A DNA stretch of 64,000 bases from Burkholderia paludis (GTDB taxonomy: Bacteria > Pseudomonadota > Gammaproteobacteria > Burkholderiales > Burkholderiaceae). The notes beneath the pieces are model-generated. The model had not been told where the DNA came from. It was given only the letters and a program-made list of their open reading frames with translations, and made no database searches. The translations under genes were made by a program, and so were the position numbers. The DNA is taken from the NCBI RefSeq assembly GCF_000732615.1, contig NZ_JPGL01000052.1, forward strand, positions 1 through 64,000, written 5' to 3'. Of this stretch, positions 18,764 through 27,664 are shown in pieces; the first letter of the stretch is position 1, and each line of letters begins with the position of its first letter.

Positions 18764-19255
18764 ATGACTCGGAGCTCACGTATCAAGCGCAAGCCCCTTA
18801 CGAAGGCGCAACTGTTGCCGTTGAGTAACGCGAATGTCAGGACATTGTCGCTGGAGGCGCATGTTGCGCTCGCAGCCGTTCGCAGCGGACAAGGTGGAGC
18901 AATTCAGGTTGGACATCTTGCAAGAACAGTCTACGTAACATTTTTTCTTTTGGACTCGACGGCCGAAGGCATGGACGTCGAACTGTTTCAGCGAGCCGAG
19001 AGCGTCGTTGACCAATGTATCGAACGCGCATCGAGTCTCGGAAAATGGTTCGTGCCGGAGGAAGATCTTGCGTTGTTTGAGCGATTGTTGAAACTGTATG
19101 ACGCGCAACTGGAGGCGGTGCCGGCGTACCGGTTCTCCGAGGCGATCGGACAGTTCCAGCGAGCGATGATCGATAGCCTCCGGCGCCCATTTGATTCGGC
19201 GGAGCGGGCGAGGCTTGAATTCACGATAAGCGAACTTCGGGCCCAGATGAAATAG
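18764..19255 (+). CDS. Uncharacterised cytoplasmic protein
   Basis: This 163-residue protein has no signal peptide or membrane segment. It begins with basic residues (MTRSSRIKRKPLTKAQLLPL) and is mostly helical. It resembles a family of small Burkholderia proteins sometimes labelled as Fis-like regulators, but I see no clear helix-turn-helix, so no function is given. An AGGACGGAA ribosome site precedes the ATG. It sits between the two-component system and the decayed catabolic copy. Confidence 0.7.
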   Translation: MTRSSRIKRKPLTKAQLLPLSNANVRTLSLEAHVALAAVRSGQGGAIQVGHLARTVYVTFFLLDSTAEGMDVELFQRAESVVDQCIERASSLGKWFVPEEDLALFERLLKLYDAQLEAVPAYRFSEAIGQFQRAMIDSLRRPFDSAERARLEFTISELRAQMK

Positions 19256-19330
19256 TTTGATCGCCTGGTGCGGCGCGAGCAGGTCTGGAGTCGCGCGCCG
19301 TCGAATCCTTCGCATGCGTTGCGCTTCCGA

Positions 19331-19560
19331 CTACGGGTCGTCTCGCCTGTCCGGGCGGCGTTCCGCTCTATTGCACTATTGCACCGCGCACGATCACGGA
19401 CATGCAGGCGCTGCTGGATGGCATCGCGCCCGTGCGACGTCCCAGATACGCTCGATCCCCACGAGGGGGTGTGCGGAATCGGCGTCATCCTCAGTGCCGA
19501 ACGGACGAGCAGCATGCCCTCTCGATCGCGGTACCTTCGGTGCGGTTCGAACGGTGGAGG
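19331..19560 (+). pseudogene. Relic of an iclR gene (3' half, deleted)
   Basis: The DNA closely matches the 3' half of the iclR gene at 6146 (equivalent to about 6521-6566 and 6655-6835). An internal deletion of roughly 85 bp falls between two CCGCGCAC-like direct repeats, and other small gaps are present. Recognisable translated pieces are LRVVSPV, TITDMQALLD and VCGIG, in more than one frame. It lies immediately upstream of other relics of the catabolic cluster. Confidence 0.75.
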
Positions 19561-19700
19561 GTCGTCATCCCCTTCGATACATTCACGCGATGAATGCCTC
19601 ACATTGAAACAATCAAGTTGAACCAGGAACATGCCCGGCCCATGATTGCTACTACCAAGGCATAAGTGGCCCGCGCCACCAGATACTGGAGACGGTATTC
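19561..19700. pseudogene. Relic copy of the LysR upstream region
   Basis: About 140 bp here correspond to 22099-22240, the DNA just upstream of the intact LysR gene. Shared blocks include CATCCCCTTCGATRCATTCA and CCAGATACTGGAGACGG. No LysR coding sequence is present, so the copy lost that gene and kept part of its promoter region. Confidence 0.65.
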
Positions 19701-19714
19701 AAGACTACGCATAC

Positions 19715-20040
19715 ACACACCGACCATGTCGGAGCATCTGCAGCTTTCGCCCACGGGAATCACGGAGCAGGCAATCGAGGCTGCCGAGGCCGGGGCGGAG
19801 ATACGCCATCTGCATGCACGTGATTTCCGTGCTCGTTGCAGGCCGCCACCAAATGTCTCTCCTTGCGGCAGGTGCCGTGTTTGGTGGAAACGTTCGGGTT
19901 GACCTCGAAGATGGCCTGTTGCTCGATCTGACCGACGCTTCCGAACGCGGGAACGATGACGGCTGGAACCTTGCAGCGCTGCAGGTCAAAGCCGACCGTT
20001 CTTATGGATCCCGGCGTCACGCATCGCACATTTTCGAGAT
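19715..20040 (+). pseudogene. Relic of BKACE and C-C hydrolase genes
   Basis: This is a scrambled remnant of two genes of the intact cluster. 19715-19826 matches the 5' part of the BKACE gene (about 24594-24706, including EQAIEAAEAGAEI and HLHARD). 19830-19935 matches its 3' zinc-site region (about 25240-25343). From about 19936 short stretches match the alpha/beta hydrolase gene (the DASKRGDDDG and VKADR regions). Large internal parts are missing and frames are broken. No product is expected. Confidence 0.7.
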
Positions 20041-20196
20041 TATTGATAACGCCTTTCTCTGAAAGGCGGTAGTAATTGGGGGCATGGCGAGCGACGCGAA
20101 GCAGAAATTTTCCGCTTTCCTGCAACCGTGCCGGAGCGTAATTTCGAAAGCACTAGCGCGCTATCCCGACCGTCTTTTTTAAATGGATGACGAGTT

Positions 20197-20550
20197 ATGA
20201 TGAAGCTGATCATTGCTGTAAAGAGAAAGCCTGGTTTCACGCGAGAACAATTTATCGAGTATCTCAGTGAGACGCATGCGGCCATTGTTCGAGGTTGCCC
20301 GGCAAGTCACCGATATGTTAGAAAATATGTACAGAGTTATGCGCTACAGATCGGAATTGACGGGAAGCCGATGGAGCCATCGCTCCAGGAGTACGATGCC
20401 GTATCCGAGCTGTGGTTCGATTCCATTGAAGATGTGAAGTCGTTTTTTTCGGATCCGGAATATTTGGCCTCGGTTCATCCGGATGAGGCGCGCTTCTCGG
20501 ATAGGGATAAATGCGTCTTCTTTATCACCGAGGAGCGTCAAATAATCTGA
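20197..20550 (+). CDS. EthD-domain protein
   Basis: This 117-residue protein has a ferredoxin-like EthD fold signature: an N-terminal MKLIIAVKRKPGFTREQFIEY strand-helix and a C-terminal DPEYLASVHPDEARF element. EthD proteins act as small dimeric helpers or isomerase-like enzymes in degradation of ethers, polyketides and aromatics. It lies between the decayed and the intact copies of the catabolic cluster and probably belongs to the same pathway. It could start at either of two adjacent ATGs (20197 or 20200). Confidence 0.8.
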   Translation: MMKLIIAVKRKPGFTREQFIEYLSETHAAIVRGCPASHRYVRKYVQSYALQIGIDGKPMEPSLQEYDAVSELWFDSIEDVKSFFSDPEYLASVHPDEARFSDRDKCVFFITEERQII

Positions 20551-20711
20551 GGAACCCCGCTCCGGGTAGCTCGGAAGTGCCGCGAGCGTGTTCGCATGCA
20601 TTTAAACGAGCCGGATTCCGCGATGCCCGGTACGAAATCGATTAATTTGATATGGAGTTCTTAATATAATTCTGGATTGCGGTGCCGAAAAATGTTTCAA
20701 GGAGCGCTGAC

Positions 20712-21110
20712 ATGAGCGACAGTGCCGGGCCATGGCTCGTGATCGTCGCTGCGATAGGCGGGTTCGACATGCCGTCGGTATCGTCGGACATATCGCGTCG
20801 CCAGAGTGTCACGCGCGACCGACTGCCGTCGCCGGACGAGACGGTCAATCCGACAATCAGCGTGCTCGAACGCCCGACGCCCGACACGGTGATGATTTCG
20901 TGGTGCGACGCATGCACCGGTCGCTACGGGTATCAAAAATGGCGGCTGCTCACGACACGCAAGCGCGGCGTCTGCGCCCTGTCGAGACAAGCGATCGCGG
21001 TCGGCGACCGCGTCTACGTTCCTCAACTAAGGGGATCCCGCCCGGGCAACGCGGCAGCAATGATACTGGCGTGCTATCTCGACAGGGCTCGGGCGCCCGC
21101 GGCACCTTGA
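20712..21110 (+). CDS. DUF3331 family protein
   Basis: This 132-residue protein belongs to a family of unknown function found mainly in Burkholderia. Characteristic parts are SVLERPTPDTVMISWCDACT (a Trp/Cys pair), GYQKWR, and the Cys/Ser segment RGVCALSRQAIAVGDRVYVP. The Cys residues suggest a metal-binding or redox fold, but this is an inference. ATG 20712 is chosen for its AGGAG ribosome site 9 nt upstream. A broken relative lies at 616-825. It is convergent with the LysR gene. Confidence 0.8.
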   Translation: MSDSAGPWLVIVAAIGGFDMPSVSSDISRRQSVTRDRLPSPDETVNPTISVLERPTPDTVMISWCDACTGRYGYQKWRLLTTRKRGVCALSRQAIAVGDRVYVPQLRGSRPGNAAAMILACYLDRARAPAAP

Positions 21111-21171
21111 GGTCAAGCGACGGGAACTGCCGTTCACGTTCGTTCCAGCGCTCGACTGGCAGGAACTCGCT

Positions 21172-22098
21172 TCAACGCGTGCGCTTGCTCGACGGCAACG
21201 CGCGAGCGACCGATGTGATCTGTTCTCTGAACCACGAAAGCGCCGAATCATGTTGCTGGTATTTGTGCCACTGGATGGTCTCCGTCAGCTTGGGCAGCGG
21301 TACCGGGCATGGCAAAACCCTCAACCCATACGACGGTGCGATAGCGCGAGCGAGTCGCGTGTGAAGCGTCGCAATCCTGTTGGTTCCCACCAGCAGCCGC
21401 GGAACAAGCGTAAAACTGGGCGCGATCACCTCCCGCCTGCGTTGCATGCCGCGTTCCAGCAGAACCGTCTCGTCGATTGTATGTAACCTGTTGATCCCCC
21501 ATTGAACAGCGACATGTCCGAGCGACAGGTACTGTTCCTTGGTCAGTTTACCGGTGACTTCATCGTTTCCTTCCCAGATCAGGCAAGAGAAGGTGTCCTC
21601 AAAGAGTTTCTCGGAAGGATGGCCTGCGGCGTTGAAGAAGTCCGGGACGACCAACATCTCGACGTCTCCATTCTCGAGCTTTTCGCGCGAGTTCTCGGTG
21701 AGTACCGACAGTTCGATCAGCATGCCTGGCGCAGACTCCCACACCGTGCGTACCACGTCGGCCAGCAGGATCTCGATGACGTAATCGGACGCCTCGATTC
21801 TGATCCGTTTCGTTGACGTCGAGGGATCGAAGGTCGGTCTTACGGTCGTGATTGCCTGAATCCTGAGGAGTACGTCTCTCACCGGCTCGACGAGTGTCTC
21901 GGCGAGCGGCGTCAGCACCATCGACCTGCCCACGTGCACCAGAAGTTCGTCGGAGAAAAACTCGCGCAGACGAGCCAGGCCGTTGCTGGTCGCCGGTTGG
22001 CTCAGGAACACGCGCTGGGCGGCCCGCACGACGCTCTTTTCTACAAGCAACGCGTCCAGCAGCACAAGTTGGTTCAGGTCTAACTTGTTGAATCGCAT
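21172..22098 (-). CDS. LysR-family regulator of the catabolic cluster (NodD/PcpR-like)
   Basis: This 308-residue LysR regulator has a winged helix at residues 1-62 (DLNQLVLLDALLVEKSVVRA, then SQPATSNGLARLREFF). This subtype of the NodD/PcpR group typically responds to aromatic compounds. ATG 22098 has an AAGGGGAT ribosome site. An in-frame upstream start would run through the divergent promoter and is rejected. It is divergent from the dioxygenase gene and is the likely activator of the operon at 22365-27497. Confidence 0.9.
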   Translation of the reverse strand: MRFNKLDLNQLVLLDALLVEKSVVRAAQRVFLSQPATSNGLARLREFFSDELLVHVGRSMVLTPLAETLVEPVRDVLLRIQAITTVRPTFDPSTSTKRIRIEASDYVIEILLADVVRTVWESAPGMLIELSVLTENSREKLENGDVEMLVVPDFFNAAGHPSEKLFEDTFSCLIWEGNDEVTGKLTKEQYLSLGHVAVQWGINRLHTIDETVLLERGMQRRREVIAPSFTLVPRLLVGTNRIATLHTRLARAIAPSYGLRVLPCPVPLPKLTETIQWHKYQQHDSALSWFREQITSVARALPSSKRTR

Positions 22099-22145
22099 GG
22101 CGTCATCCCCTTCGATGCATTCACACGATGAATGTATCACATTGA

Positions 22146-22188
22146 GACAATCAAGTTGAGTTGAGGGAGTGTCCGGCTCATGATTGTC
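22146..22188. promoter_or_regulatory. Inverted repeat in the LysR/dioxygenase promoter region
   Basis: GACAATCA (22146-22153) and TGATTGTC (22181-22188) are exact reverse complements separated by 27 bp. Both lie between the divergent LysR gene and the dioxygenase gene. The core CAATCA/TGATTG is also kept in the relic region near 19600-19650. A LysR binding role is plausible but not shown. Confidence 0.35.
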
Positions 22189-22364
22189 ACCACCAAGACA
22201 TAAGTGGCTCATGCCACCAGATACTGGAGACGGCATTCATGATTGCGAATACCCCCACCTGATCTCGGCGTCACTCGCCATCCCCTCCGTGTTGCTCTCG
22301 AAAAATGGCATGCGTTTCCACGCAGGCCATGGGGCACGTTCGTCTTCAAATTTAGGTCAATGCC

Positions 22365-23345
22365 ATGACTATTATTGGAATCAAATCGCTCGTTTACGGC
22401 GTCGAGGACGTCGCGGAATGCACGCGGTTCTTCGAGGATTTTGGACTGCCGCTTGCGATGATCAATGCCGAGCAGTCGATTTTCGATCTCGCGGATGGAT
22501 CGAGCGTGATTGTTCGGAACCTGGAAGACAAACGTCTTCCGAAGAGTGCTCTTGCAGGTCCAGGCGTGCGCGAAGTCGTATGGGGCGTCGACAACGCCGC
22601 GTCTCTCGAGACGTTGGTTGCGAGCCTTGCGGTTGATCGGGAGGTGGTCGTCGACCAGCAAGGAGACGCGCACTTTCTTTCGGATTGCGGATTGCCGATG
22701 GCACTGTCGGTTTTCCACAAGCGATCCGTGGCAAACGCTCCGGACCGTCTGAACGCACCGGGCGTCGTCAATCGGCTCAACACCCATCGTAAATGGCGCA
22801 AGCGCGCCCATCCCAAGACGATCAACCATGTCGTCTTCGCCGTGAAAGACTTCAAGAAGTCGTTCGCATTCTTCCGTGACAGGCTGAACTTTCGTCTGAC
22901 GGACTACCAGCGCGGTTTCGGTATCTATTCACGCGCGGCCGGAAGCAACAACCATCACAACCTCTTTCTGCTGGACGCAGCGCTACCGTTTCCCGGGCTC
23001 GATGGTCAGCCGAGATTTCACCACGCGAACTACGGCGTCGAAGACATAGACGAGATCATGACCGGCGCGAACTACATGGAGCGCAAGGGATGGCCGAAAT
23101 CCTATCTCGGGCTCGGGCGGCACCGTATCGATTCCGCACTGTTCTTCTACCTGCCCTGCCCGACGGGAGGTGAAGCCGAGTACGGAGCAGACGGCGACTA
23201 TATCGACGACGCGTGGGTGCCTCGTGAGTGGACTGTTCCTCTCTTCGGGTACGCACACTTTGTCCATAACCTCCCGGAATGGCTGCGCGATGCCCCGGAG
23301 TGGGAGTTCAAGTATCTGAACGCGCGCGGCGAACTGCCCGAATAA
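22365..23345 (+). CDS. Two-domain VOC protein, probable type I extradiol dioxygenase
   Basis: This 326-residue protein has two glyoxalase/dioxygenase (VOC) modules, about 1-120 and 150-300. The second module carries a plausible 2-His-1-carboxylate iron site: H155 (TINHVVFAV), H220 (RFHHANYGV) and E272 (GGEAEYGAD). This is the layout of BphC-like ring-cleaving dioxygenases, so it probably opens a catechol or related dihydroxy ring. It is the first gene of the operon, followed by a flavin monooxygenase and a C-C hydrolase, an order common in meta-cleavage pathways. The exact substrate cannot be read from sequence. Confidence 0.82.
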   Translation: MTIIGIKSLVYGVEDVAECTRFFEDFGLPLAMINAEQSIFDLADGSSVIVRNLEDKRLPKSALAGPGVREVVWGVDNAASLETLVASLAVDREVVVDQQGDAHFLSDCGLPMALSVFHKRSVANAPDRLNAPGVVNRLNTHRKWRKRAHPKTINHVVFAVKDFKKSFAFFRDRLNFRLTDYQRGFGIYSRAAGSNNHHNLFLLDAALPFPGLDGQPRFHHANYGVEDIDEIMTGANYMERKGWPKSYLGLGRHRIDSALFFYLPCPTGGEAEYGADGDYIDDAWVPREWTVPLFGYAHFVHNLPEWLRDAPEWEFKYLNARGELPE

Positions 23346-23401
23346 ACCTGCAGGAGCGAATGGAGAGGTGACGACAGTTCGCCTCCCGGAGGAGATCGAT
23401 T

Positions 23402-24538
23402 GTGGAAGATGTCAAGAAAGTCCTGATTGTAGGCGGCGGTATCGCTGGACTCACCGCGGCGGTGGCGCTCAAGCGCCGGAACATCGAGGCATTGGTGGTT
23501 GAGAAGAACCCGGACTGGTCCGTGTACGGTGTCGGAATCATTCAACCGTCGAACATGCTTCGTGCATTGCGCAGCATTGGCCTCGGTGACAAATGCCTTG
23601 CCGCGGGGCGCGGCTTCAACGGGTGGCGATTTTGTGATCCGGATGGCTGCGTGCTCGCCGAGGCGGCAGAGTTCAACATCGCCGGGCCCGGCTATCCCGC
23701 CGCAAACGGAATCACCCGCCCCGCGCTCCACAAGATCCTGACCGAAGCCGTGCTTGAACAAGGCACGGAAGTTCGTCTCGGCGTCACCGTTCAGACTTTG
23801 CGTGACGATGGAGAGGGCGTCGAAGTGCTGTTCACCGATGGGACGCTTGATCGCTTTGATCTCGCGATCGGCGCGGACGGTGCCTATTCGAAGATGCGCG
23901 CGATGCTCTTTGGTGACGCGATTCAGCCGAAGTACACCGGTCAGGGCGTATGGCGATACAACTTTCCGCGTCCCGAGGGTTTCGACTGGGGCTCGATGTA
24001 CTTTGGTCGAAAAAGTAAAGCCGGTCTCGTGCCGCTCACCGAGTCGACGATGTATCTCTTCCTGGTGACAGCCGAAGAGGGCAACCCCCGCATGCCTTCC
24101 AGCGAACTCGGCGCGTTGCTGCGCGAACGTATGCAGGAATACGGCGGCCTGCTTGCCGACCTGCGTGAGCTCGTCACCGATTCCTCTGCCGTTGTGTACA
24201 GGCCGATGGAAGTCGTGATGTTGCCCCGGCCGTGGCACCGGGGCCGGGTTCTCCTCATCGGGGACGCGGCTCACTCGGGCACACCTCATCTCGCCGAGGG
24301 CGCCGCCATGGCAATCGAGGATTCGATCGTGCTGGCCGAGATGCTCGAGGGCATGACGGACATCGACGCAACACTGAATGCCTTCTGGGCGCGGCGTGCG
24401 CCACGTGCGCAACTTGTGTACGACACCGGCATCCAGCTTGGCGAATGGGAACAAGCCGAATGGAAAGGCCAGCCGCTCGGCGGAGCGGCGCACGAAGCTT
24501 TTACCCATGCATACAAGGTTCTCAGCGAACCGGTCTAA
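23402..24538 (+). CDS. FAD-dependent aromatic monooxygenase
   Basis: This 378-residue flavoprotein hydroxylase is of the p-hydroxybenzoate hydroxylase class. It has the N-terminal dinucleotide fold VLIVGGGIAGLTAAVALKRR, the DG region (AIGADGAYSKMR) and the second FAD motif LIGDAAHSGTPHLAEGAAMA. Such enzymes hydroxylate phenolic or heteroaromatic acids with NAD(P)H and O2, sometimes with decarboxylation. It starts at GTG 23402 behind a GGAGGAGAT ribosome site. It probably makes the ring-cleavage substrate for the preceding dioxygenase. Confidence 0.9.
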   Translation: MEDVKKVLIVGGGIAGLTAAVALKRRNIEALVVEKNPDWSVYGVGIIQPSNMLRALRSIGLGDKCLAAGRGFNGWRFCDPDGCVLAEAAEFNIAGPGYPAANGITRPALHKILTEAVLEQGTEVRLGVTVQTLRDDGEGVEVLFTDGTLDRFDLAIGADGAYSKMRAMLFGDAIQPKYTGQGVWRYNFPRPEGFDWGSMYFGRKSKAGLVPLTESTMYLFLVTAEEGNPRMPSSELGALLRERMQEYGGLLADLRELVTDSSAVVYRPMEVVMLPRPWHRGRVLLIGDAAHSGTPHLAEGAAMAIEDSIVLAEMLEGMTDIDATLNAFWARRAPRAQLVYDTGIQLGEWEQAEWKGQPLGGAAHEAFTHAYKVLSEPV

Positions 24539-24553
24539 CCGAACGAGGTAACG

Positions 24554-25480
24554 ATGAACAAAGTCATTGTCAGCTGTGCAGTGACGGGCGCGATACACAC
24601 CCCGACCATGTCGAAGCATCTGCCGCTTTCGCCCACTGAAATTGCGGAACAGGCAATCGAGGCTGCCGAAGCCGGGGCGGCGATACTCCATCTGCATGCA
24701 CGTGACCCGAAAGACGGTAGACCAACCGCCGATCCCGCCGTCTTTCAGCAGTTCGTGCCGCAGATTGCCCGGTCGACAAATGCGGTGATCAATATCACGA
24801 CGGGTGGCAGTACGAGCATGTCGCTGGCTGACCGGCTGGCCTATCCGCTCGTCGCAAAGCCTGAAATGTGTTCACTGAACATGGGCTCGATGAATTTCTC
24901 GATCCATCCGGCAGCGAGAAAGATCAAGGATTGGCGCTTCGACTGGGAGAAGCCCTACGTGGAGGGCACCGAGGACATCATCTTCCGCAATACGTTCAGG
25001 GATATCCGAAGAATCATCGAACAGCTCGGAGCGTGTGGAACGCGATTCGAACTCGAATGCTACGACGTCGGTCACCTCTATAACCTCGCGCACTTTGTCA
25101 ACGAGGGGTTGATCAGGCCGCCGTTCTTCATCCAGTCGATCTTCGGCATTCTGGGTGGCATGGGCCCGGATCCCGAGAATCTGAGCGTGATGCGTTCGAC
25201 CGCCGATCGATTGTTCGGCAGGGAGAACTACCGCTTTTCCGTGCTCGGCGCAGGTCGCCACCAAATGCCTCTCCTTACGGCAGGTGCCGTGTTTGGCGGA
25301 AACGTTCGGGTCGGCCTCGAAGACAGCCTGTATCTCGAACGCGGAAAACTGGCGACGTCCAACGCGGAGCAAGTACGCAAGATCAGAAGAATCCTCGAGG
25401 AGCTTTCGCTGGAAGTGGCGACGCCTGATGAAGCCAGAGAAATGCTGCATCTGAAAGGTGCCGCGCAGACGTCGTTCTGA
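24554..25480 (+). CDS. Beta-keto acid cleavage enzyme (BKACE, DUF849)
   Basis: This 308-residue TIM-barrel zinc enzyme belongs to the family that condenses a beta-keto acid with acetyl-CoA, releasing acetoacetate and a new CoA ester. The zinc ligands H46 and H48 (HLHARDP) are at exactly the family's positions, and E256 in RVGLEDSLYL is the third ligand. The late segment AGRHQMPLLTAGAVFGGNVR is typical. It lies 15 bp after the monooxygenase gene. It implies that the pathway yields a beta-keto acid. A broken copy of this gene is at 19715-19935. Confidence 0.93.
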   Translation: MNKVIVSCAVTGAIHTPTMSKHLPLSPTEIAEQAIEAAEAGAAILHLHARDPKDGRPTADPAVFQQFVPQIARSTNAVINITTGGSTSMSLADRLAYPLVAKPEMCSLNMGSMNFSIHPAARKIKDWRFDWEKPYVEGTEDIIFRNTFRDIRRIIEQLGACGTRFELECYDVGHLYNLAHFVNEGLIRPPFFIQSIFGILGGMGPDPENLSVMRSTADRLFGRENYRFSVLGAGRHQMPLLTAGAVFGGNVRVGLEDSLYLERGKLATSNAEQVRKIRRILEELSLEVATPDEAREMLHLKGAAQTSF

Positions 25481-25548
25481 TTTGAACTTGGCGCCAGCGC
25501 ACGGCAACGCTTGGCGTCACCATTCTTCCCGACTTTGTAGAGACAGAC

Positions 25549-26724
25549 ATGCTTGAATATTTCCCGACCAACTACGTGTGGAACCTTGCCACGAACCTCG
25601 CCCTGATGATGGGCGGCAACACCGGTGAAATCGACGTCATTTGCCGCAAGTTGATCGACGCGTCCAAACGCGGGGACGACGACGGTACGGAAGCGTTCTT
25701 CGACGCGTGGTGCGCGCAGGCGGACACGCTGGTGGAACTGGCCAATGAAGATATCGAGAAGGGGCGGTCGCTGAGCGCCGGAAAGAAATTCGGCCGGGCC
25801 GCGATCTACTATCTCACCGCCGAGCGCGCACAGAATCGAGAATATGCGCCGCGACGCGTGGCCTATTCAAAGATGCTGGAGTCCTTCGACAAGTTCACGA
25901 AGCTCAATCAGGAGAATTGCGAGCGCGTCGAGATCCCGTACCGCGGCAAGGTGCTCGCCGGTTTGCTCGTCAAGGCCGACCGGCCCGACGGCACGCCGTC
26001 GCCGTGCATCGCGCATTTCAATGGGCTCGACAGCACAAAGGAGATGATCTACGGCGCGGGTATCGCCCAGGCGCTTGCCCGCCGGGGCATCTCGACACTG
26101 ATGGTCGATCAGCCAGGCGTCGGGGAAGCGCTTCGCCTCCACGACTTGCATGCGATCGTCGAGAGCGAGGACTGGGCCGGGGCGGTTGTCGACTTCCTTC
26201 AAACGCGCGAAGAAATCGACGCCAGCATGATCGGCGTGTGCGCCTGGTCGTTGGGCGGCTATTACGCTCCGCGAGCCGCCGCCTTCGAAAAGCGCTTCAA
26301 GCTTTGCGTCGCCTGGGGCGCCAACTTCAACTGGGGTGAGTTGCAGCGCCGTCGCCTCGCGCGGGAGGGGGACAAGCCGGTACCCCACTACTGGGAACAT
26401 GTTCAGTGGGTATGGGGCAAGACATCGCTGGACGAATTCATGGCGTTCGCCCCGAGCGTGACCCTCGAACACGTCATCGACAAGATCACCGTACCGTTCC
26501 TCGTCACCCACGGAGCCAACGATCGCCAGATCCCACTCGAGTACGCACATGCACAGTATGAAGGGGCGGTGAACAGTCCGAAGCGCGAGCTGAAGTTCTT
26601 CACCGAGAGGGAGGGCGGCATTGAACACGTCAGTGCCGATAACGTCGAAAACGCTCGCGACTATATCGCGGACTGGATCAGCCAGACATTTCGCGAACTC
26701 GGTGCGACTGGAGTACGTACATGA
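25549..26724 (+). CDS. Alpha/beta hydrolase of the 2,6-dihydroxypseudooxynicotine hydrolase type
   Basis: This 391-residue C-C bond hydrolase has an N-terminal helical domain (about 1-120) and an alpha/beta fold. The nucleophile is S234 (GVCAWSLGGYY), the acid D325 (HGANDRQIP) and the base H360 (GGIEHVS). E165 lies 69 residues before the Ser, the same spacing as a functional Glu reported for the nicotine-pathway enzyme. These enzymes cleave 1,3-diketone-like C-C bonds. It ends in an ATGA overlap with the cyclase gene. Traces of a decayed copy occur near 19936-20040. Confidence 0.85.
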   Translation: MLEYFPTNYVWNLATNLALMMGGNTGEIDVICRKLIDASKRGDDDGTEAFFDAWCAQADTLVELANEDIEKGRSLSAGKKFGRAAIYYLTAERAQNREYAPRRVAYSKMLESFDKFTKLNQENCERVEIPYRGKVLAGLLVKADRPDGTPSPCIAHFNGLDSTKEMIYGAGIAQALARRGISTLMVDQPGVGEALRLHDLHAIVESEDWAGAVVDFLQTREEIDASMIGVCAWSLGGYYAPRAAAFEKRFKLCVAWGANFNWGELQRRRLAREGDKPVPHYWEHVQWVWGKTSLDEFMAFAPSVTLEHVIDKITVPFLVTHGANDRQIPLEYAHAQYEGAVNSPKRELKFFTEREGGIEHVSADNVENARDYIADWISQTFRELGATGVRT

Positions 26725-27497
26725 GTCAGCGAATCATCGATCTTTCGATCTACCTCGAAAATGACGTGGTGTCGGACCCGCCGATCTATCGGCCCAGGAT
26801 CCACTACATCGACCACAAGATGTCGGTTCCCGACCTCACCGGTTTTTTCCCGGGGTTGATGCAGGAGGATTTGCCGGATGGCGAAGCATGGGCAATCGAG
26901 CGGATTGAACTGATTACGCACAACGGCACACACCTCGATGCGCCTTACCACTTCGCTACTACCATGGACGAAGGAGAGCGTGCGCTCACGATTGACGAAG
27001 TGCCATTGGAATGGTGCTTTCAGCCGGGCGTGAAGCTGGACTTCCGGCACTTCGAGGATGGTTATGTCGTGCAGCCCGAGGATGTGAAAAATGAGCTGGC
27101 ACGCATCGGCCATACGTTGAGGCCGTTGGAAATCGTCCTCGTCAATACCTCGGCAGGCAAACGTTATGGCGAAGACGACTACGTGAGCGCGGGATGCGGG
27201 ATGGGCGCCGACGCAACGCTGTACCTGCTGGAACAGGGTGTCAAAGTCACCGGCACTGACGGGTGGAGCTGGGATGCGCCGTTCGTGCACACGAAGGAGA
27301 AATACGCCGCGACGGGCGATGCTTCCCTGATCTGGGAGGGGCATAAGGCGAGCCGGCTCAAGGGCTATTGTCACCTCGAGAAGCTCCATAACCTTGAGGT
27401 GCTTCCGCCGAGTGGCTTCAAGGTCACCTGTTTCCCCTTCAAGATACGGGGCGGCTCCGCTGGCTGGACTCGCGCCGTGGCGATCCTGGAAGAGTGA
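26721..27497 (+). CDS. Cyclase-family metal-dependent hydrolase (kynurenine formamidase-like)
   Basis: This 258-residue protein has the cyclase/KynB signature HNGTHLDAPYHF with metal ligands H67, H71, D73 and H77. Family members hydrolyse amides, imides or strained rings, using zinc or manganese. The ATG overlaps the TGA of the hydrolase gene (ATGA), so the two are translationally coupled. It is the last enzyme gene before a stem-loop. It may open a lactone or amide intermediate of the pathway, which is inference. Confidence 0.88.
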   Translation: MSQRIIDLSIYLENDVVSDPPIYRPRIHYIDHKMSVPDLTGFFPGLMQEDLPDGEAWAIERIELITHNGTHLDAPYHFATTMDEGERALTIDEVPLEWCFQPGVKLDFRHFEDGYVVQPEDVKNELARIGHTLRPLEIVLVNTSAGKRYGEDDYVSAGCGMGADATLYLLEQGVKVTGTDGWSWDAPFVHTKEKYAATGDASLIWEGHKASRLKGYCHLEKLHNLEVLPPSGFKVTCFPFKIRGGSAGWTRAVAILEE

Positions 27498-27514
27498 ACC
27501 GGAATCGTCTTTAT

Positions 27515-27550
27515 AACTGCATTCCGAATTATTGAATTCGGAATGCAGTT
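27515..27550. terminator. Perfect 16-bp stem-loop after the catabolic operon
   Basis: Two perfect 16-nt arms (AACTGCATTCCGAATT and its complement) enclose a 4-nt ATTG loop, 17 bp after the cyclase stop. There is no T run on the plus strand. It may therefore be an mRNA-stabilising or attenuating hairpin between the operon and the channel gene, or a terminator needing help, more than a classic intrinsic terminator. Confidence 0.65.
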
Positions 27551-27664
27551 GCAGTAAAAAAATATCGAATCTTTCCGAATCAAGTGGCGGGGAATCTGTT
27601 TCCCCTGGCTCCAGGCCAGTCGCCGCTTGAGTATCGGGCGAGAATAAATATATTGGAGACTTTG

